DNA of 35,983 bases, taken from positions 1 through 35,983 of the forward strand of contig NZ_JAAORB010000033.1 in the NCBI RefSeq assembly GCF_011601345.1, in the 5' to 3' direction. The DNA is from Roseovarius gahaiensis (GTDB lineage: Bacteria; Pseudomonadota; Alphaproteobacteria; Rhodobacterales; Rhodobacteraceae). The translations under genes were made by a program, and so were the position numbers. Positions 1-7,092 of this stretch are shown piece after piece (position 1 is the first letter of the stretch; the number at the start of each line of letters is the position of its first letter). The notes under the pieces were generated by a model. That model made no database searches and had not been told where the DNA came from. It worked only from the letters and a program-made list of their open reading frames with translations.

Positions 1-1
1 C

Positions 2-61
2 CTCTTCACCGACGAGGAATGCTACAACTTCTTCAAGGCAGCAGGATACAAAACCGATTAA
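2..61 (+). CDS. 3' end of a probable IS630-family transposase (partial)
   Basis: The first 61 bases are open in one frame and end with TAA at 59-61. They encode the last 19 residues of a protein ending in ECYNFFKAAGYKTD. From memory, this C-NF-AAGY ending is typical of IS630-family transposases, DDE enzymes that insert at TA dinucleotides. No catalytic residue is visible because the rest lies outside the window. The stop is only 12 bases from the stop codon of the convergent small heat-shock gene, so the end of the element must lie at or inside that gene's 3' end. The family call rests on a short tail and could be wrong; it could also be a gene fragment. Confidence 0.5.
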   Translation, partial: LFTDEECYNFFKAAGYKTD

Positions 62-73
62 ACGCGACACGCT

Positions 74-541
74 CTAGTTGACCGCTTGCCCCTCGACCAC
101 GTCTTTTTCAACGCTGTTGCCGCTGGCGATTTCGATCCGGCGGGGCTTCAAGGCCTCGGGCACTTCGCGCATAAGATCAATATGCAGCATGCCGTCGGCA
201 TGGCTGGCGCCGGTTACCTTGACGTGATCGGCCAGTTGAAACTTGCGCTCGAACGCGCGGGTGGCAATTCCGCGGTGCAGATAGGTGCGCTGTTCGTCCT
301 CGTCGGCCTTTCGGGCCGACACGATCAGCGCGCCGTCTTTCACCTCAACCGACAGGTCGCTATCAGCAAAGCCCGCGACGGCGATTGAAATCCGATAGGC
401 ATCATCGGCGGTTTTTTCGATATTATAAGGCGGATAGGTTGGCTGGCCCATGTCGCTGGACAGAACACGATCCATCATGTCAGCAATCTGGTCAAACCCG
501 ACAGTGGCCCGGTACAAGGGCGCGAGATCAAAGTTACGCAT
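74..541 (-). CDS. Small heat-shock protein, Hsp20/IbpA family
   Basis: A 155-residue ATP-independent holdase chaperone that should bind unfolding cytoplasmic proteins during heat stress and pass them to DnaK/ClpB. The alpha-crystallin domain spans about residues 37-125, with the signature GMLHIDL at 117-123 (the usual A-x-x-x-n-GVL region). The C-terminal tail carries the I-x-I motif (IEI, 136-138) used for oligomer contacts. The start is ATG at 541, preceded by GGAGGA seven bases upstream. The length is normal for IbpA-like proteins. The leader folds like a ROSE thermometer (separate entry) and follows a promoter with a perfect CTTGAAA -35 box, so heat control is likely at both levels. Its stop lies 12 bases from the stop of the probable transposase, and the last few residues may have been set by that insertion. 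Confidence 0.93.
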   Translation of the reverse strand: MRNFDLAPLYRATVGFDQIADMMDRVLSSDMGQPTYPPYNIEKTADDAYRISIAVAGFADSDLSVEVKDGALIVSARKADEDEQRTYLHRGIATRAFERKFQLADHVKVTGASHADGMLHIDLMREVPEALKPRRIEIASGNSVEKDVVEGQAVN

Positions 542-542
542 T

Positions 543-630
543 GGTCATCCTCCATTGAGCGATACCTGATGTTTCGCCTTCCCAAAGGGACAGGCGGTCC
601 ATGTCCGGCCCACAATGGCGGCGCCGGACA
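543..630 (-). ncRNA. ROSE-like RNA thermometer in the hsp20 leader
   Basis: Read on the minus strand, the leader holds three consecutive hairpins. The first has a perfect 8-bp stem, TGTCCGGC (623-630) with GCCGGACA (602-609). The second pairs CGCCT (592-596) with AGGCG (575-579) plus an inner CCC/GGG. The third (543-566) contains the ribosome-binding site: TCGCT pairs with AGGA through U-A, C-G, a G-G opposition and U-A, closed by GGT/ACC, with loop AATG. A U-(U/C)-GCU element opposite AGGA with a G-G pair is the hallmark of ROSE thermometers, which control hsp20 genes in alpha- and gammaproteobacteria. The position directly before the ATG and the leader length of about 90 nt also fit. The fold was made by hand, not computed. 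Confidence 0.72.
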
Positions 631-636
631 GGGCAG

Positions 637-665
637 ATTTGTGACCGCTGCCAGAGGTTTTCAAG
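637..665 (-). promoter_or_regulatory. Candidate heat-shock (RpoH) promoter of hsp20
   Basis: On the minus strand CTTGAAA (659-665) matches the RpoH -35 element exactly. About 17 bases later, ACAAAT around 637-642 could be a poorly conserved -10. Transcription would then start near 631-633, exactly where the first hairpin of the thermometer leader begins. The -10 match is weak, so this is supported mainly by position. Confidence 0.45.
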
Positions 666-718
666 GGCTTTGATGGCCACTTAGATGCGGGCGCATTTCG
701 CCGGCGTCGGGCACCGCA

Positions 719-1516
719 TCACGGCTTGCCGAATTTTGCGCCTGTGGCGCGGTCCGTCCCGGTGGAGAACATACGCCGCGCCCCGCCTTCGCCCGCAGCC
801 TGTTCATAGGCGGCCATCAACACTTGCAACGGGCCTTCCAACTGCGTGCCAAGCGACACCTTGCGCCCGTCCATATCCGCCATGGCCGACACCACCGACA
901 CGACACGCGGCACGCCCGTATCAAAGCTGAACATCGGCGCCCCCGAGGCCCCGAAATCCACATCGCATGAGGTGATCAACACCCCTTCACGCCGTTCCAT
1001 CACATCGCACATCTGCTCCAACGAGGGCGCATCTGCACGCCCGCGCGCATAGCTGACAACGCCGATCTGCTGGCCTTGGCGTGGGTGGCGGTCGGTTGCA
1101 AAAGGGATGATCCGCGTATTGCGGACCGGGTGATGCAGTTTCAATACCGCCAAATCGTTGCGCACACGATCGGCGGGCAGCTTGCGATCAAAACGATAAT
1201 CGGGATGCACCACGGCCCGGCGCACCCAGCGATAGGCCGAGGCCCGACCATTGCGCCAACCGGCCAGAAATTCGATCTTTTCATGATCCAAGCGCGCGCC
1301 GGTTTCGCGATCAAACAGACAATGCGCGGCGGTCAGCACCAAATCCGGCGCGATCAAAGCCCCGGTGCAAAATCCGCGACCCGCCAAATCAAGACGGCCC
1401 ACAGCCTCCCACGCGCGACCCTCGTCACCGGTATCCAAACGCTGCAAAATCGTATCCTGCGCCATGGCTTGGCCTGCCATGCACATGGCAATGATCAACA
1501 TCAGACGTTTTAGCAT
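719..1516 (-). CDS. Secreted trypsin-like serine protease
   Basis: A 265-residue S1-family protease. An N-terminal signal peptide (KR then a hydrophobic stretch, AMA-Q near residue 19) predicts export to the periplasm or outside. The catalytic triad is visible: His65 in TAAHC, Asp121 in NDLAVLKL and Ser191 in GASGAP. The nucleophile motif is GASGAP rather than the usual GDSGGP, as in some bacterial V8- or glutamyl-like proteases. Cys50 and Cys66 probably form the His-loop disulfide. I chose ATG 1516 over an ATG seven codons upstream because GGAGG lies four bases before it and it begins the signal peptide. It follows glcF by 48 bases on the same strand and may be co-transcribed, though no functional link to glycolate is obvious. 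Substrate unknown. Confidence 0.82.
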   Translation of the reverse strand: MLKRLMLIIAMCMAGQAMAQDTILQRLDTGDEGRAWEAVGRLDLAGRGFCTGALIAPDLVLTAAHCLFDRETGARLDHEKIEFLAGWRNGRASAYRWVRRAVVHPDYRFDRKLPADRVRNDLAVLKLHHPVRNTRIIPFATDRHPRQGQQIGVVSYARGRADAPSLEQMCDVMERREGVLITSCDVDFGASGAPMFSFDTGVPRVVSVVSAMADMDGRKVSLGTQLEGPLQVLMAAYEQAAGEGGARRMFSTGTDRATGAKFGKP

Positions 1517-1564
1517 AGCCCCTCCGGCGTTTGCCATTGGCCATAGCAGCGGTTTGGGGCCAAA

Positions 1565-2896
1565 TTAGGGCGCATTGCGCAGGTTGGGCACTTGCGGCCC
1601 GGCATTGCGGTCCGCGCGCATCGCGGGCGGCACCGGGCCGCCGGTCGCCCAATCCAGCAGTTCGACCGTATGCACCACCGGCACCCCGGTGCCGGACCCG
1701 ATTTGCATCATGCATCCGATGTTGCCCGCCGCGATAATATCAGGGCTCTTGGCCTCAAGCGTGCGCACCTTGCGCGCCTTCAGCTTGCCGGAAATTTCCG
1801 GCTGCATCAGGTTATATGTGCCAGCCGAGCCGCAACACAGGTGGCTATCGGCGGGTTCAACCACACGAAACCCGGCGCGCTTTAGCAGATCCTTGGGATA
1901 GGTCTTGATTTGCTGGCCATGCTGCAACGAACAAGCCGCGTGATAGGCAATGGTTTCGTCCTTGGCCTCCCCTTCGGGCAGGTCCAGCCGCATCAGCACT
2001 TCGCTGACATCCATGGCAATGTTCGACACCGCAGCTGCCTGTTCGGCCAGCGCTTCATTGCGGAACATATGGCCGTAATCCTTGACAGTGGTGCCACAGC
2101 CGCTGGTGTTGATCACGATGGCGTCCAACCCCTCGCTCTGCATTTCATCATACCATGCGCGAATGTTGTGCGCCGCCGTGCGGTGGCTTTCATCGGTTTT
2201 GCCCATGTGATGCGTCAGCGCCCCACAACAGCCCGCCCCTTGGGCCACGACCACCTCACAGCCCAACCGGGTCAGCAGGCGAAGGGTGGCATCGTTGATG
2301 TCGGTGTTCAGCGCCTTTTGCGCACAGCCTGTCATCAGCGCCACGCGCATCTTACGCGTGCCGTGCGGTTGAAATGTTTGCGGGTCGTCATTGCGGCTGA
2401 CCGGGGGCACCTGCTTGGGCGCCATTTCCAGCATCGCTCGAAGGCGCGGATCAGGCATGAACCGCGCCAGAGGGCGGCCCATTTTGGCCCCCAGCAGGGC
2501 CAGCCGAAACCGCCCCGGATAGGGCAGAATCTTGGACAAGATCCACCTCAGGGCGCGATCCCCCAAGGGTCGTTTGTAACGCTGTTCAATGTAGTCGCGG
2601 GCATGATCAACCAGATGCATATAATGCACCCCCGAAGGACAGGTTGTCATGCACGCCAAGCACGACAGGCAGCGGTCGATATGCTTGACGGTCTTTGCGT
2701 CGGGCACCCTGTCATTTTCCAGCATATCCTTGATCAGGTAGATGCGGCCACGCGGGCTGTCCAATTCATCGCCCAACACCTGATAGGTGGGGCATGTCGC
2801 CGTGCAGAACCCACAATGCACGCAATTGCGCAAAATCTCGTTCGAGCGTTGGATGCCCGGGTCGGTCAACTGCTGTGCTGTAAACTCGGTTTTCAT
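1565..2896 (-). CDS. glcF: Glycolate oxidase iron-sulfur subunit GlcF
   Basis: A 443-residue electron-transfer subunit of the membrane-associated glycolate dehydrogenase (GlcDEF), which oxidises glycolate to glyoxylate and feeds electrons to the quinone pool. Two ferredoxin-type [4Fe-4S] motifs are intact: Cys25-28-31-35 and Cys76-79-82-86. Two CCG-type domains follow, seen as GAGCCGA and HLCCGSAG, the usual build of heterodisulfide-reductase-like proteins. The ATG directly follows the TGA of the small membrane protein (TGA at 2897-2899, ATG at 2894-2896), so translation is probably coupled. Length and domain order match the family. Glycolate is a major phytoplankton exudate, which fits a marine heterotroph. 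Confidence 0.95.
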   Translation of the reverse strand: MKTEFTAQQLTDPGIQRSNEILRNCVHCGFCTATCPTYQVLGDELDSPRGRIYLIKDMLENDRVPDAKTVKHIDRCLSCLACMTTCPSGVHYMHLVDHARDYIEQRYKRPLGDRALRWILSKILPYPGRFRLALLGAKMGRPLARFMPDPRLRAMLEMAPKQVPPVSRNDDPQTFQPHGTRKMRVALMTGCAQKALNTDINDATLRLLTRLGCEVVVAQGAGCCGALTHHMGKTDESHRTAAHNIRAWYDEMQSEGLDAIVINTSGCGTTVKDYGHMFRNEALAEQAAAVSNIAMDVSEVLMRLDLPEGEAKDETIAYHAACSLQHGQQIKTYPKDLLKRAGFRVVEPADSHLCCGSAGTYNLMQPEISGKLKARKVRTLEAKSPDIIAAGNIGCMMQIGSGTGVPVVHTVELLDWATGGPVPPAMRADRNAGPQVPNLRNAP

Positions 2897-3256
2897 TCAC
2901 TCGCTCATCATTTGTGCTGCGTATAGCCCGAACCAGGGCAAGGTGGTGGCCATGGCACCGACCGCGCCGGTCCACCTGACAATCAACGGCGACTGGACCC
3001 GCGCGCGCACCGCAAGCGCACAAAGCGCCAGAACCGCGATCCACGCCAGCCACAAGCCCACCAGCGCCAAGACCTCAGGCGGCACGCCATAGGCCCAAAA
3101 CCCACTCCACCGCACCGCGAATGCCAACATAAGCGCCACCGCCGCGATGACCCACAAGCCGGTGACATTGGCCCGTGACGGAGCGCGCCGCGCCAAAATC
3201 CAGAACACGAATGGCCCGGCCAGAAAGACCACAACAAACATAGCAAGCAACGTCAT
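2897..3256 (-). CDS. Small membrane protein inside the glc operon
   Basis: A 119-residue protein with about four hydrophobic segments (roughly residues 3-20, 31-47, 62-84 and 94-113) separated by short Arg-rich or polar loops. I recognise no named domain. It overlaps the end of glcE by four bases (ATGA at 3253-3256), and its TGA abuts the glcF ATG, so it is locked into the glcD-E-x-F unit by coupled translation. GlcD, GlcE and GlcF have no obvious membrane segments of their own. An anchor or quinone-side partner role is therefore an inference from position only. It could equally be an unrelated passenger. Confidence 0.8.
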   Translation of the reverse strand: MTLLAMFVVVFLAGPFVFWILARRAPSRANVTGLWVIAAVALMLAFAVRWSGFWAYGVPPEVLALVGLWLAWIAVLALCALAVRARVQSPLIVRWTGAVGAMATTLPWFGLYAAQMMSE

Positions 3257-4395
3257 GCGGCTTGCCCCATCAGGCTGGGGTTGAACAACCCGCGGGGATC
3301 AAACTTTTGCCGCAGGGCGTGGTGCAAGGATTGGACGGTCGGATCCAAAGGATGAAAGGCCGGGCCGGCATCCGCCCCACGGATCATCGTGGCATGCCCC
3401 GCCACAGTGGCCAATGGCGCGCGCACCCGATCCGCGGCAGTGCCGGGCGGCACCAGCAGCCAGATCAGCCCACCCCCCCAATCATACAATGCCTGCGCCC
3501 TGGGGATTTGCGCCACCACACCCGGCGCATCCGACGGCTTGACCGACAGCCGCCAGACATCACCGTCAGCCACCTGAAACGGGGCGACATCGCGGATATC
3601 ACGCCATATTTTCAGGCTGCTTGCGGTATCGTGCATAATATCCAACGTGCCAAAGGGTGCCAGGATTTTGGCCAGCTCGGACGCGCGATAAGCAACGGAT
3701 TTTTCTGATCCTTCCAGCCGCAACAAGGTTTGCGGCTGACTGTCCGGCCCATGTGGCCTATGCGCTGCGCCCGTCACCTCGAACGGCGAGCCAAGCGCAC
3801 GCGACAGCGCCTTGACCGCCGTCACATCATCCAATCCCGGCAAGGTCAGCGTTGCTGTCGTGGCCGTATCGGGCAAAACCTTCAACGCCACTTCGGTCAA
3901 AACACCAAGCGTGCCGAAACTGCCCGCCATCAGCTTGACCAGATCATAGCCGGTCACGTTTTTCATCACCCGCCCGCCGTTGCGCAAAACCTTGCCCCGC
4001 CCATCGACAAAGCGCACGCCAAGCAGGTAATCGCGCGCCGCCCCTGCCTGAATACGGCGTGGCCCCGAAACATTGGCCGCGAACACGCCACCTATGGTCG
4101 GCGTGCCGGTTGTGCCCAGCATTCCACGGTGATCCATCGGCTCAAACGGCAGGCGCTGGCCTTCAGCGGTTAGCAATGCCTCAACCTCAGACAGCGGCGT
4201 GCCCGCCTTGACCACCAGCGTCAGCGCGCCGGGCTCATACAGTTCGACACCCGCGAGCGCCCGGGTTGTCAGCACAGTTGCGTTGGATGCCGCACCAATC
4301 GGCCGTGTGCCGCCACCTTGCACGCGAAACGGCCCCTCGGCCTTGGCCACGATTGCGGCCAGTTCGGCCTCGGTCTGGGGTGTCAGCATGTTCAT
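3253..4395 (-). CDS. glcE: Glycolate oxidase FAD-binding subunit GlcE
   Basis: A 380-residue FAD-binding subunit of glycolate oxidase. The PCMH-type FAD domain is recognisable from GGGTRPIG near the N-terminus, followed by GGVFAANVSGPRR and the MKNVTGYDL segment. The C-terminus has the FDPRGLFNP motif shared with GlcD-type oxidases. The ATG at 4395 is preceded by CGGAG about 12 bases upstream, and a second in-frame ATG lies at 4389. Longer in-frame versions would begin inside an intergenic repeat rich in Arg codons and are unlikely. The gene lies 55 bases after glcD, and that gap is filled by the repeat. The missing N-terminal extension relative to GlcD is normal for GlcE. Confidence 0.93.
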   Translation of the reverse strand: MNMLTPQTEAELAAIVAKAEGPFRVQGGGTRPIGAASNATVLTTRALAGVELYEPGALTLVVKAGTPLSEVEALLTAEGQRLPFEPMDHRGMLGTTGTPTIGGVFAANVSGPRRIQAGAARDYLLGVRFVDGRGKVLRNGGRVMKNVTGYDLVKLMAGSFGTLGVLTEVALKVLPDTATTATLTLPGLDDVTAVKALSRALGSPFEVTGAAHRPHGPDSQPQTLLRLEGSEKSVAYRASELAKILAPFGTLDIMHDTASSLKIWRDIRDVAPFQVADGDVWRLSVKPSDAPGVVAQIPRAQALYDWGGGLIWLLVPPGTAADRVRAPLATVAGHATMIRGADAGPAFHPLDPTVQSLHHALRQKFDPRGLFNPSLMGQAA

Positions 4396-4450
4396 TGTTC
4401 CAAAAATACTCCGGGGGAGTCGCCGCTTGCGGCGACGGGGGCAGCGCCCC
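4387..4450 (-). repeat. Intergenic hairpin repeat supplying the glcE start region
   Basis: The glcD-glcE gap is almost entirely an ordered element. On the minus strand it holds an inverted repeat GTCGCCGC-AA-GCGGCGAC flanked by C- and G-runs, then CGGAGTATTTTTGGAACA and the glcE ATG. A second partial copy, CTGAGTATTTTGGGAACA followed by ATGAAG, lies at 13111-13132 on the plus strand between the hydrolase gene and pheT. From memory, similar 'GAGTATTTTTGGAA' intergenic units are abundant in Rhodobacteraceae genomes. Here the repeat provides the probable ribosome-binding site and start of glcE. Confidence 0.55.
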
Positions 4451-5890
4451 CTATTCTGCAGCAATCCGGTGGGGTTCACTGGCCGCCAGCGGGAAGACCT
4501 TGGCCGGGTTCAGCAACCAGTTGGGGTCGAACACATCCTTCACGGCCATTTGTATCCCCAAGTCTTCCGGCGCGTATTGGTCAACCATCAGATCGCGTTT
4601 TTCGATACCCACCCCGTGTTCGCCGGTCAGGCAGCCACCCACCTCGACACAAAGCTTCAGAATTTCTGCGCCCAAGGCTTCGCAGCGCTCAAGATCGCCG
4701 GGCTTGTTCGCGTCGAACAGGATCAGCGGATGCATGTTGCCATCGCCGGCATGAAAAACGTTGGCCACGTCCAGCCCGAATTCGGCTGACATCTCGCCGA
4801 TCCGCTTGAGGACAAACGGCAATTCATTCACCGGAATCGTGCCATCAAGGCACATGTAGTCATTGATCTGGCCCATGGCCCCAAAGGCCGATTTCCGGCC
4901 CAGCCATATTTTCGCGCTTTCCTCGGCGGATGTGCTCTGGCGCAGTTCCACCGGGTTGTGGCTTTGTGCGATCTGCATGATCGTCTCAAGCTGCTCGTCA
5001 ATCTCGGCGTCCGATCCCTCGACCTCGACAATCAGCAACGCCTCGCAATCGGGATACCCGGCTTTGGCAAATGCCTCGCAGGCGCGGATGCAAGGGCGAT
5101 CCATGAATTCGATCGCCACCGGCAGCACGCCTGCCTTGATGATGTCGGACACGCATTGTCCTGCAACCTCATTGCTGTCAAAGCCCATCAAAACGGGCCG
5201 CGCGCCTTCGGGTTTGTGCAGGATGCGCAGGGTCGCTTCGGTCACGACGCCAAGCTGCCCTTCCGAGCCACAGATCAGGCCCAGCAGGTCATACCCGGCG
5301 GCGTCCAGATGTGCGCCGCCCAATTCGATCACCGTGCCATCCATCAGCACCATGGTCACGCCCAAGAGGTTGTTGGTGGTCACGCCATATTTCAGACAAT
5401 GCGCCCCGCCCGAATTCATCGCGATATTGCCCGCAATGGCGCAGGCCAATTGGCTGGACGGGTCGGGCGCGTAGAAAAAACCGTCTTGTTCCACGGCCCC
5501 GGTGACCGACAGGTTGGTGCGCCCCGATTGAACGCGGATAAACCGATTGTCGTAATCTGTGTCCAAAACCTCGTTCAGCCGCGCGACGCCAAGAATGACG
5601 CTGTCCTCGGTCGGCAGCGCGCCCCCGGCCAAGGATGTACCCGACCCACGCGGCACCACAGGAACGCCCATGTCGTGGCAAATACGCAAGACATCCGACA
5701 CCTCTTGGGTCGAGGACGGCAGAACAGCGGCCAAAGGCGGGCATTTGTAGGCGGTCAAGGCATCACATTCATAGGCTCTAGTCTCGACCGGGTCCGAAAT
5801 CACGGCATCGGACGGCAAAACCTTGGACAAACGGGCGATCAACTCTGACTTTCGGGCCAGAATCTGCGGGTTGGGGCGTGGCATTTCCAT
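4451..5890 (-). CDS. glcD: Glycolate oxidase catalytic FAD subunit GlcD
   Basis: A 479-residue flavoprotein, the catalytic subunit that oxidises glycolate (possibly D-lactate) to the 2-oxo acid. The FAD-binding PCMH domain shows PRGSGTSLAGGALP at about 80-93 and the AGNIAMNSGG segment. The C-terminal FAD-linked oxidase domain carries FHAGDGNMHPL and TGEHGVGIEKR, both hallmark motifs. The start at ATG 5890 is supported by AGGAGGG six bases upstream, and the 39 extra upstream codons run through the promoter region. The context of glcE, a small membrane protein and glcF in the same direction makes GlcD more likely than a stand-alone D-lactate dehydrogenase. Confidence 0.95.
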   Translation of the reverse strand: MEMPRPNPQILARKSELIARLSKVLPSDAVISDPVETRAYECDALTAYKCPPLAAVLPSSTQEVSDVLRICHDMGVPVVPRGSGTSLAGGALPTEDSVILGVARLNEVLDTDYDNRFIRVQSGRTNLSVTGAVEQDGFFYAPDPSSQLACAIAGNIAMNSGGAHCLKYGVTTNNLLGVTMVLMDGTVIELGGAHLDAAGYDLLGLICGSEGQLGVVTEATLRILHKPEGARPVLMGFDSNEVAGQCVSDIIKAGVLPVAIEFMDRPCIRACEAFAKAGYPDCEALLIVEVEGSDAEIDEQLETIMQIAQSHNPVELRQSTSAEESAKIWLGRKSAFGAMGQINDYMCLDGTIPVNELPFVLKRIGEMSAEFGLDVANVFHAGDGNMHPLILFDANKPGDLERCEALGAEILKLCVEVGGCLTGEHGVGIEKRDLMVDQYAPEDLGIQMAVKDVFDPNWLLNPAKVFPLAASEPHRIAAE

Positions 5891-5903
5891 AACGGACCCT
5901 CCT

Positions 5904-5941
5904 ATTGGTAATAAAATATAACCAATTTCACACTCTGGCAA
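5904..5941 (-). promoter_or_regulatory. glcD promoter with an overlapping dyad
   Basis: On the minus strand a -35 TTGCCA (5936-5941) is 17 bases from a -10 TATTTT (5913-5918). A perfect dyad ATTGGT-N11-ACCAAT (5904-5926) covers the -10, and its proximal edge lies 13 bases before the glcD ATG. The half-sites resemble those of FadR-subfamily GntR regulators (the class of GlcC and PdhR), but the 11-base spacer is longer than the classical 3-base one. A repressor or regulator site is inferred. No regulator gene lies next to it in this window. Confidence 0.4.
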
Positions 5942-5970
5942 GTTATACTTTCGCGCGGTATCGTTTCGGC

Positions 5971-6678
5971 ATGGATTGGATTGATCGCCTTCGACTGTTT
6001 TCAACATGGGACTATGCAGCCGTTGCCTTATTGTTCGGCAGCTGGATGATCATAGGTTACCTTATCGAAAACCCGCCCAGAACACGACCCTCTGTTTCGG
6101 TTTTGATGGCACAATACCGGCGTGACTGGATGGTGCAAATGGTCACCCGTCAACCGCGCATTTTCGATGCGCAAATCCTTGCAACGCTACGGCAAAGCAC
6201 ATCATTCTTTGCCTCTGCCACCATGATCGCGATTGGTGGCTGTCTGGCCTTGTTTGGCAACATGGAGCGGTTCATCGGTGTCGCCGAAGACCTGACGCTT
6301 GGGACAGACCCGACAGTCGTGTGGGAAATCAAAGTCATGGTGTTGCTTATCTTTTTAGCCAACGGGTTTCTGAAATTTGTTTGGTCAACACGTTTGTTCG
6401 GCTACTGCACGGTCCTGATGGCCGCCGTTCCGAACGAGGCTGACAATCCCTTAAGCTCAATCCGCGCCAGCAAGGCAGGCGAAATCAACATTACGGCTGC
6501 CCGCGGGTTTAACCGGGGCTTGCGGTCGGTGTATTTCGCTTTGACAACCACGGTTTGGCTGTTGGGCGCAGGCGCATTGATCGCCGCCGTGGCCTTTACA
6601 TGCCTTGTGCTGCTGCGACGCGAATTCGCGTCGCAGTCGCGCGCGGTGTTGCTCGGGCCCGAAGACCCTCAGCCCTGA
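5971..6678 (+). CDS. DUF599 family membrane protein
   Basis: A 235-residue integral membrane protein with about four transmembrane stretches: near residues 15-30, 73-90, 115-135 and 190-220. The features RPSVSVLMAQYRRDWM, LRQSTSFFASAT and RGFNRGLRSVYFAL are those I associate with DUF599, a family of unknown function common in Proteobacteria. ATG 5971 was chosen because the only upstream start is a TTG that would add residues encoded in the promoter region. There is no strong ribosome-binding site. It is divergent from glcD and shares an 80-base intergenic region with it, with a TATACT -10-like hexamer at 5944-5949. No function can be assigned. Confidence 0.82.
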   Translation: MDWIDRLRLFSTWDYAAVALLFGSWMIIGYLIENPPRTRPSVSVLMAQYRRDWMVQMVTRQPRIFDAQILATLRQSTSFFASATMIAIGGCLALFGNMERFIGVAEDLTLGTDPTVVWEIKVMVLLIFLANGFLKFVWSTRLFGYCTVLMAAVPNEADNPLSSIRASKAGEINITAARGFNRGLRSVYFALTTTVWLLGAGALIAAVAFTCLVLLRREFASQSRAVLLGPEDPQP

Positions 6679-6714
6679 CATGCACGGCCCGGTGTGCCGT
6701 GCTGTAAATGCGCT

Positions 6715-7029
6715 TTAGGCCTTGTCGCCCACGTTTTCGGCAAAGGCCTGTGTGAACTCGGCCTGCTTTTCGTCGCTGGCCTCGGTCTGGTGTTTGGCCT
6801 TCCAATCGTCATACGGCATGCCGTAGAAAATCTCGCGCGCCTCGTCTTTGGTCATGTCGATGCCGCGTTCATTGGCCGCTTCTTGATACCAACGTGACAG
6901 GCAGTTGCGGCAAAAGCCGCCAAGGTTCATCAGGTCGATATTCTGCACATCCGCGCGCTTTTCCATCAGGTGCTCACGCAGGGTGCGAAAGGCCGCAGCC
7001 TCAAGCTCGATCCGGGTCTGGTCGTCCAT
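6715..7029 (-). CDS. DUF1244 domain protein
   Basis: A 104-residue soluble, acidic protein. It is a good match to DUF1244, from memory a small conserved proteobacterial family with a helical fold. The core includes FRTLREHLMEKRADVQN, a CRNC pair (Cys40 and Cys43), SRWYQEAA and the AREIFYGMPYDDWK segment. The paired cysteines could bind a metal, but no second pair is visible. ATG 7029 is preceded by TTGGAGG five bases upstream, and the TTG four codons earlier is part of that site. It is separated from the next minus-strand gene by about 60 bases and might be co-transcribed with it. Function is unknown. Confidence 0.85.
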   Translation of the reverse strand: MDDQTRIELEAAAFRTLREHLMEKRADVQNIDLMNLGGFCRNCLSRWYQEAANERGIDMTKDEAREIFYGMPYDDWKAKHQTEASDEKQAEFTQAFAENVGDKA

Positions 7030-7092
7030 TATATCCTCCAAGATGTTAAGCTGATTCCAAGGTGCGGCGGCAGGCGCGTGAGATCAAGGGCG

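Noticed and set aside
1910..2926. A 338-codon plus-strand frame opposite glcF
   Set aside because: It is the antisense shadow of a gene with intact iron-sulfur motifs, with His/Gln-rich composition and no family features.
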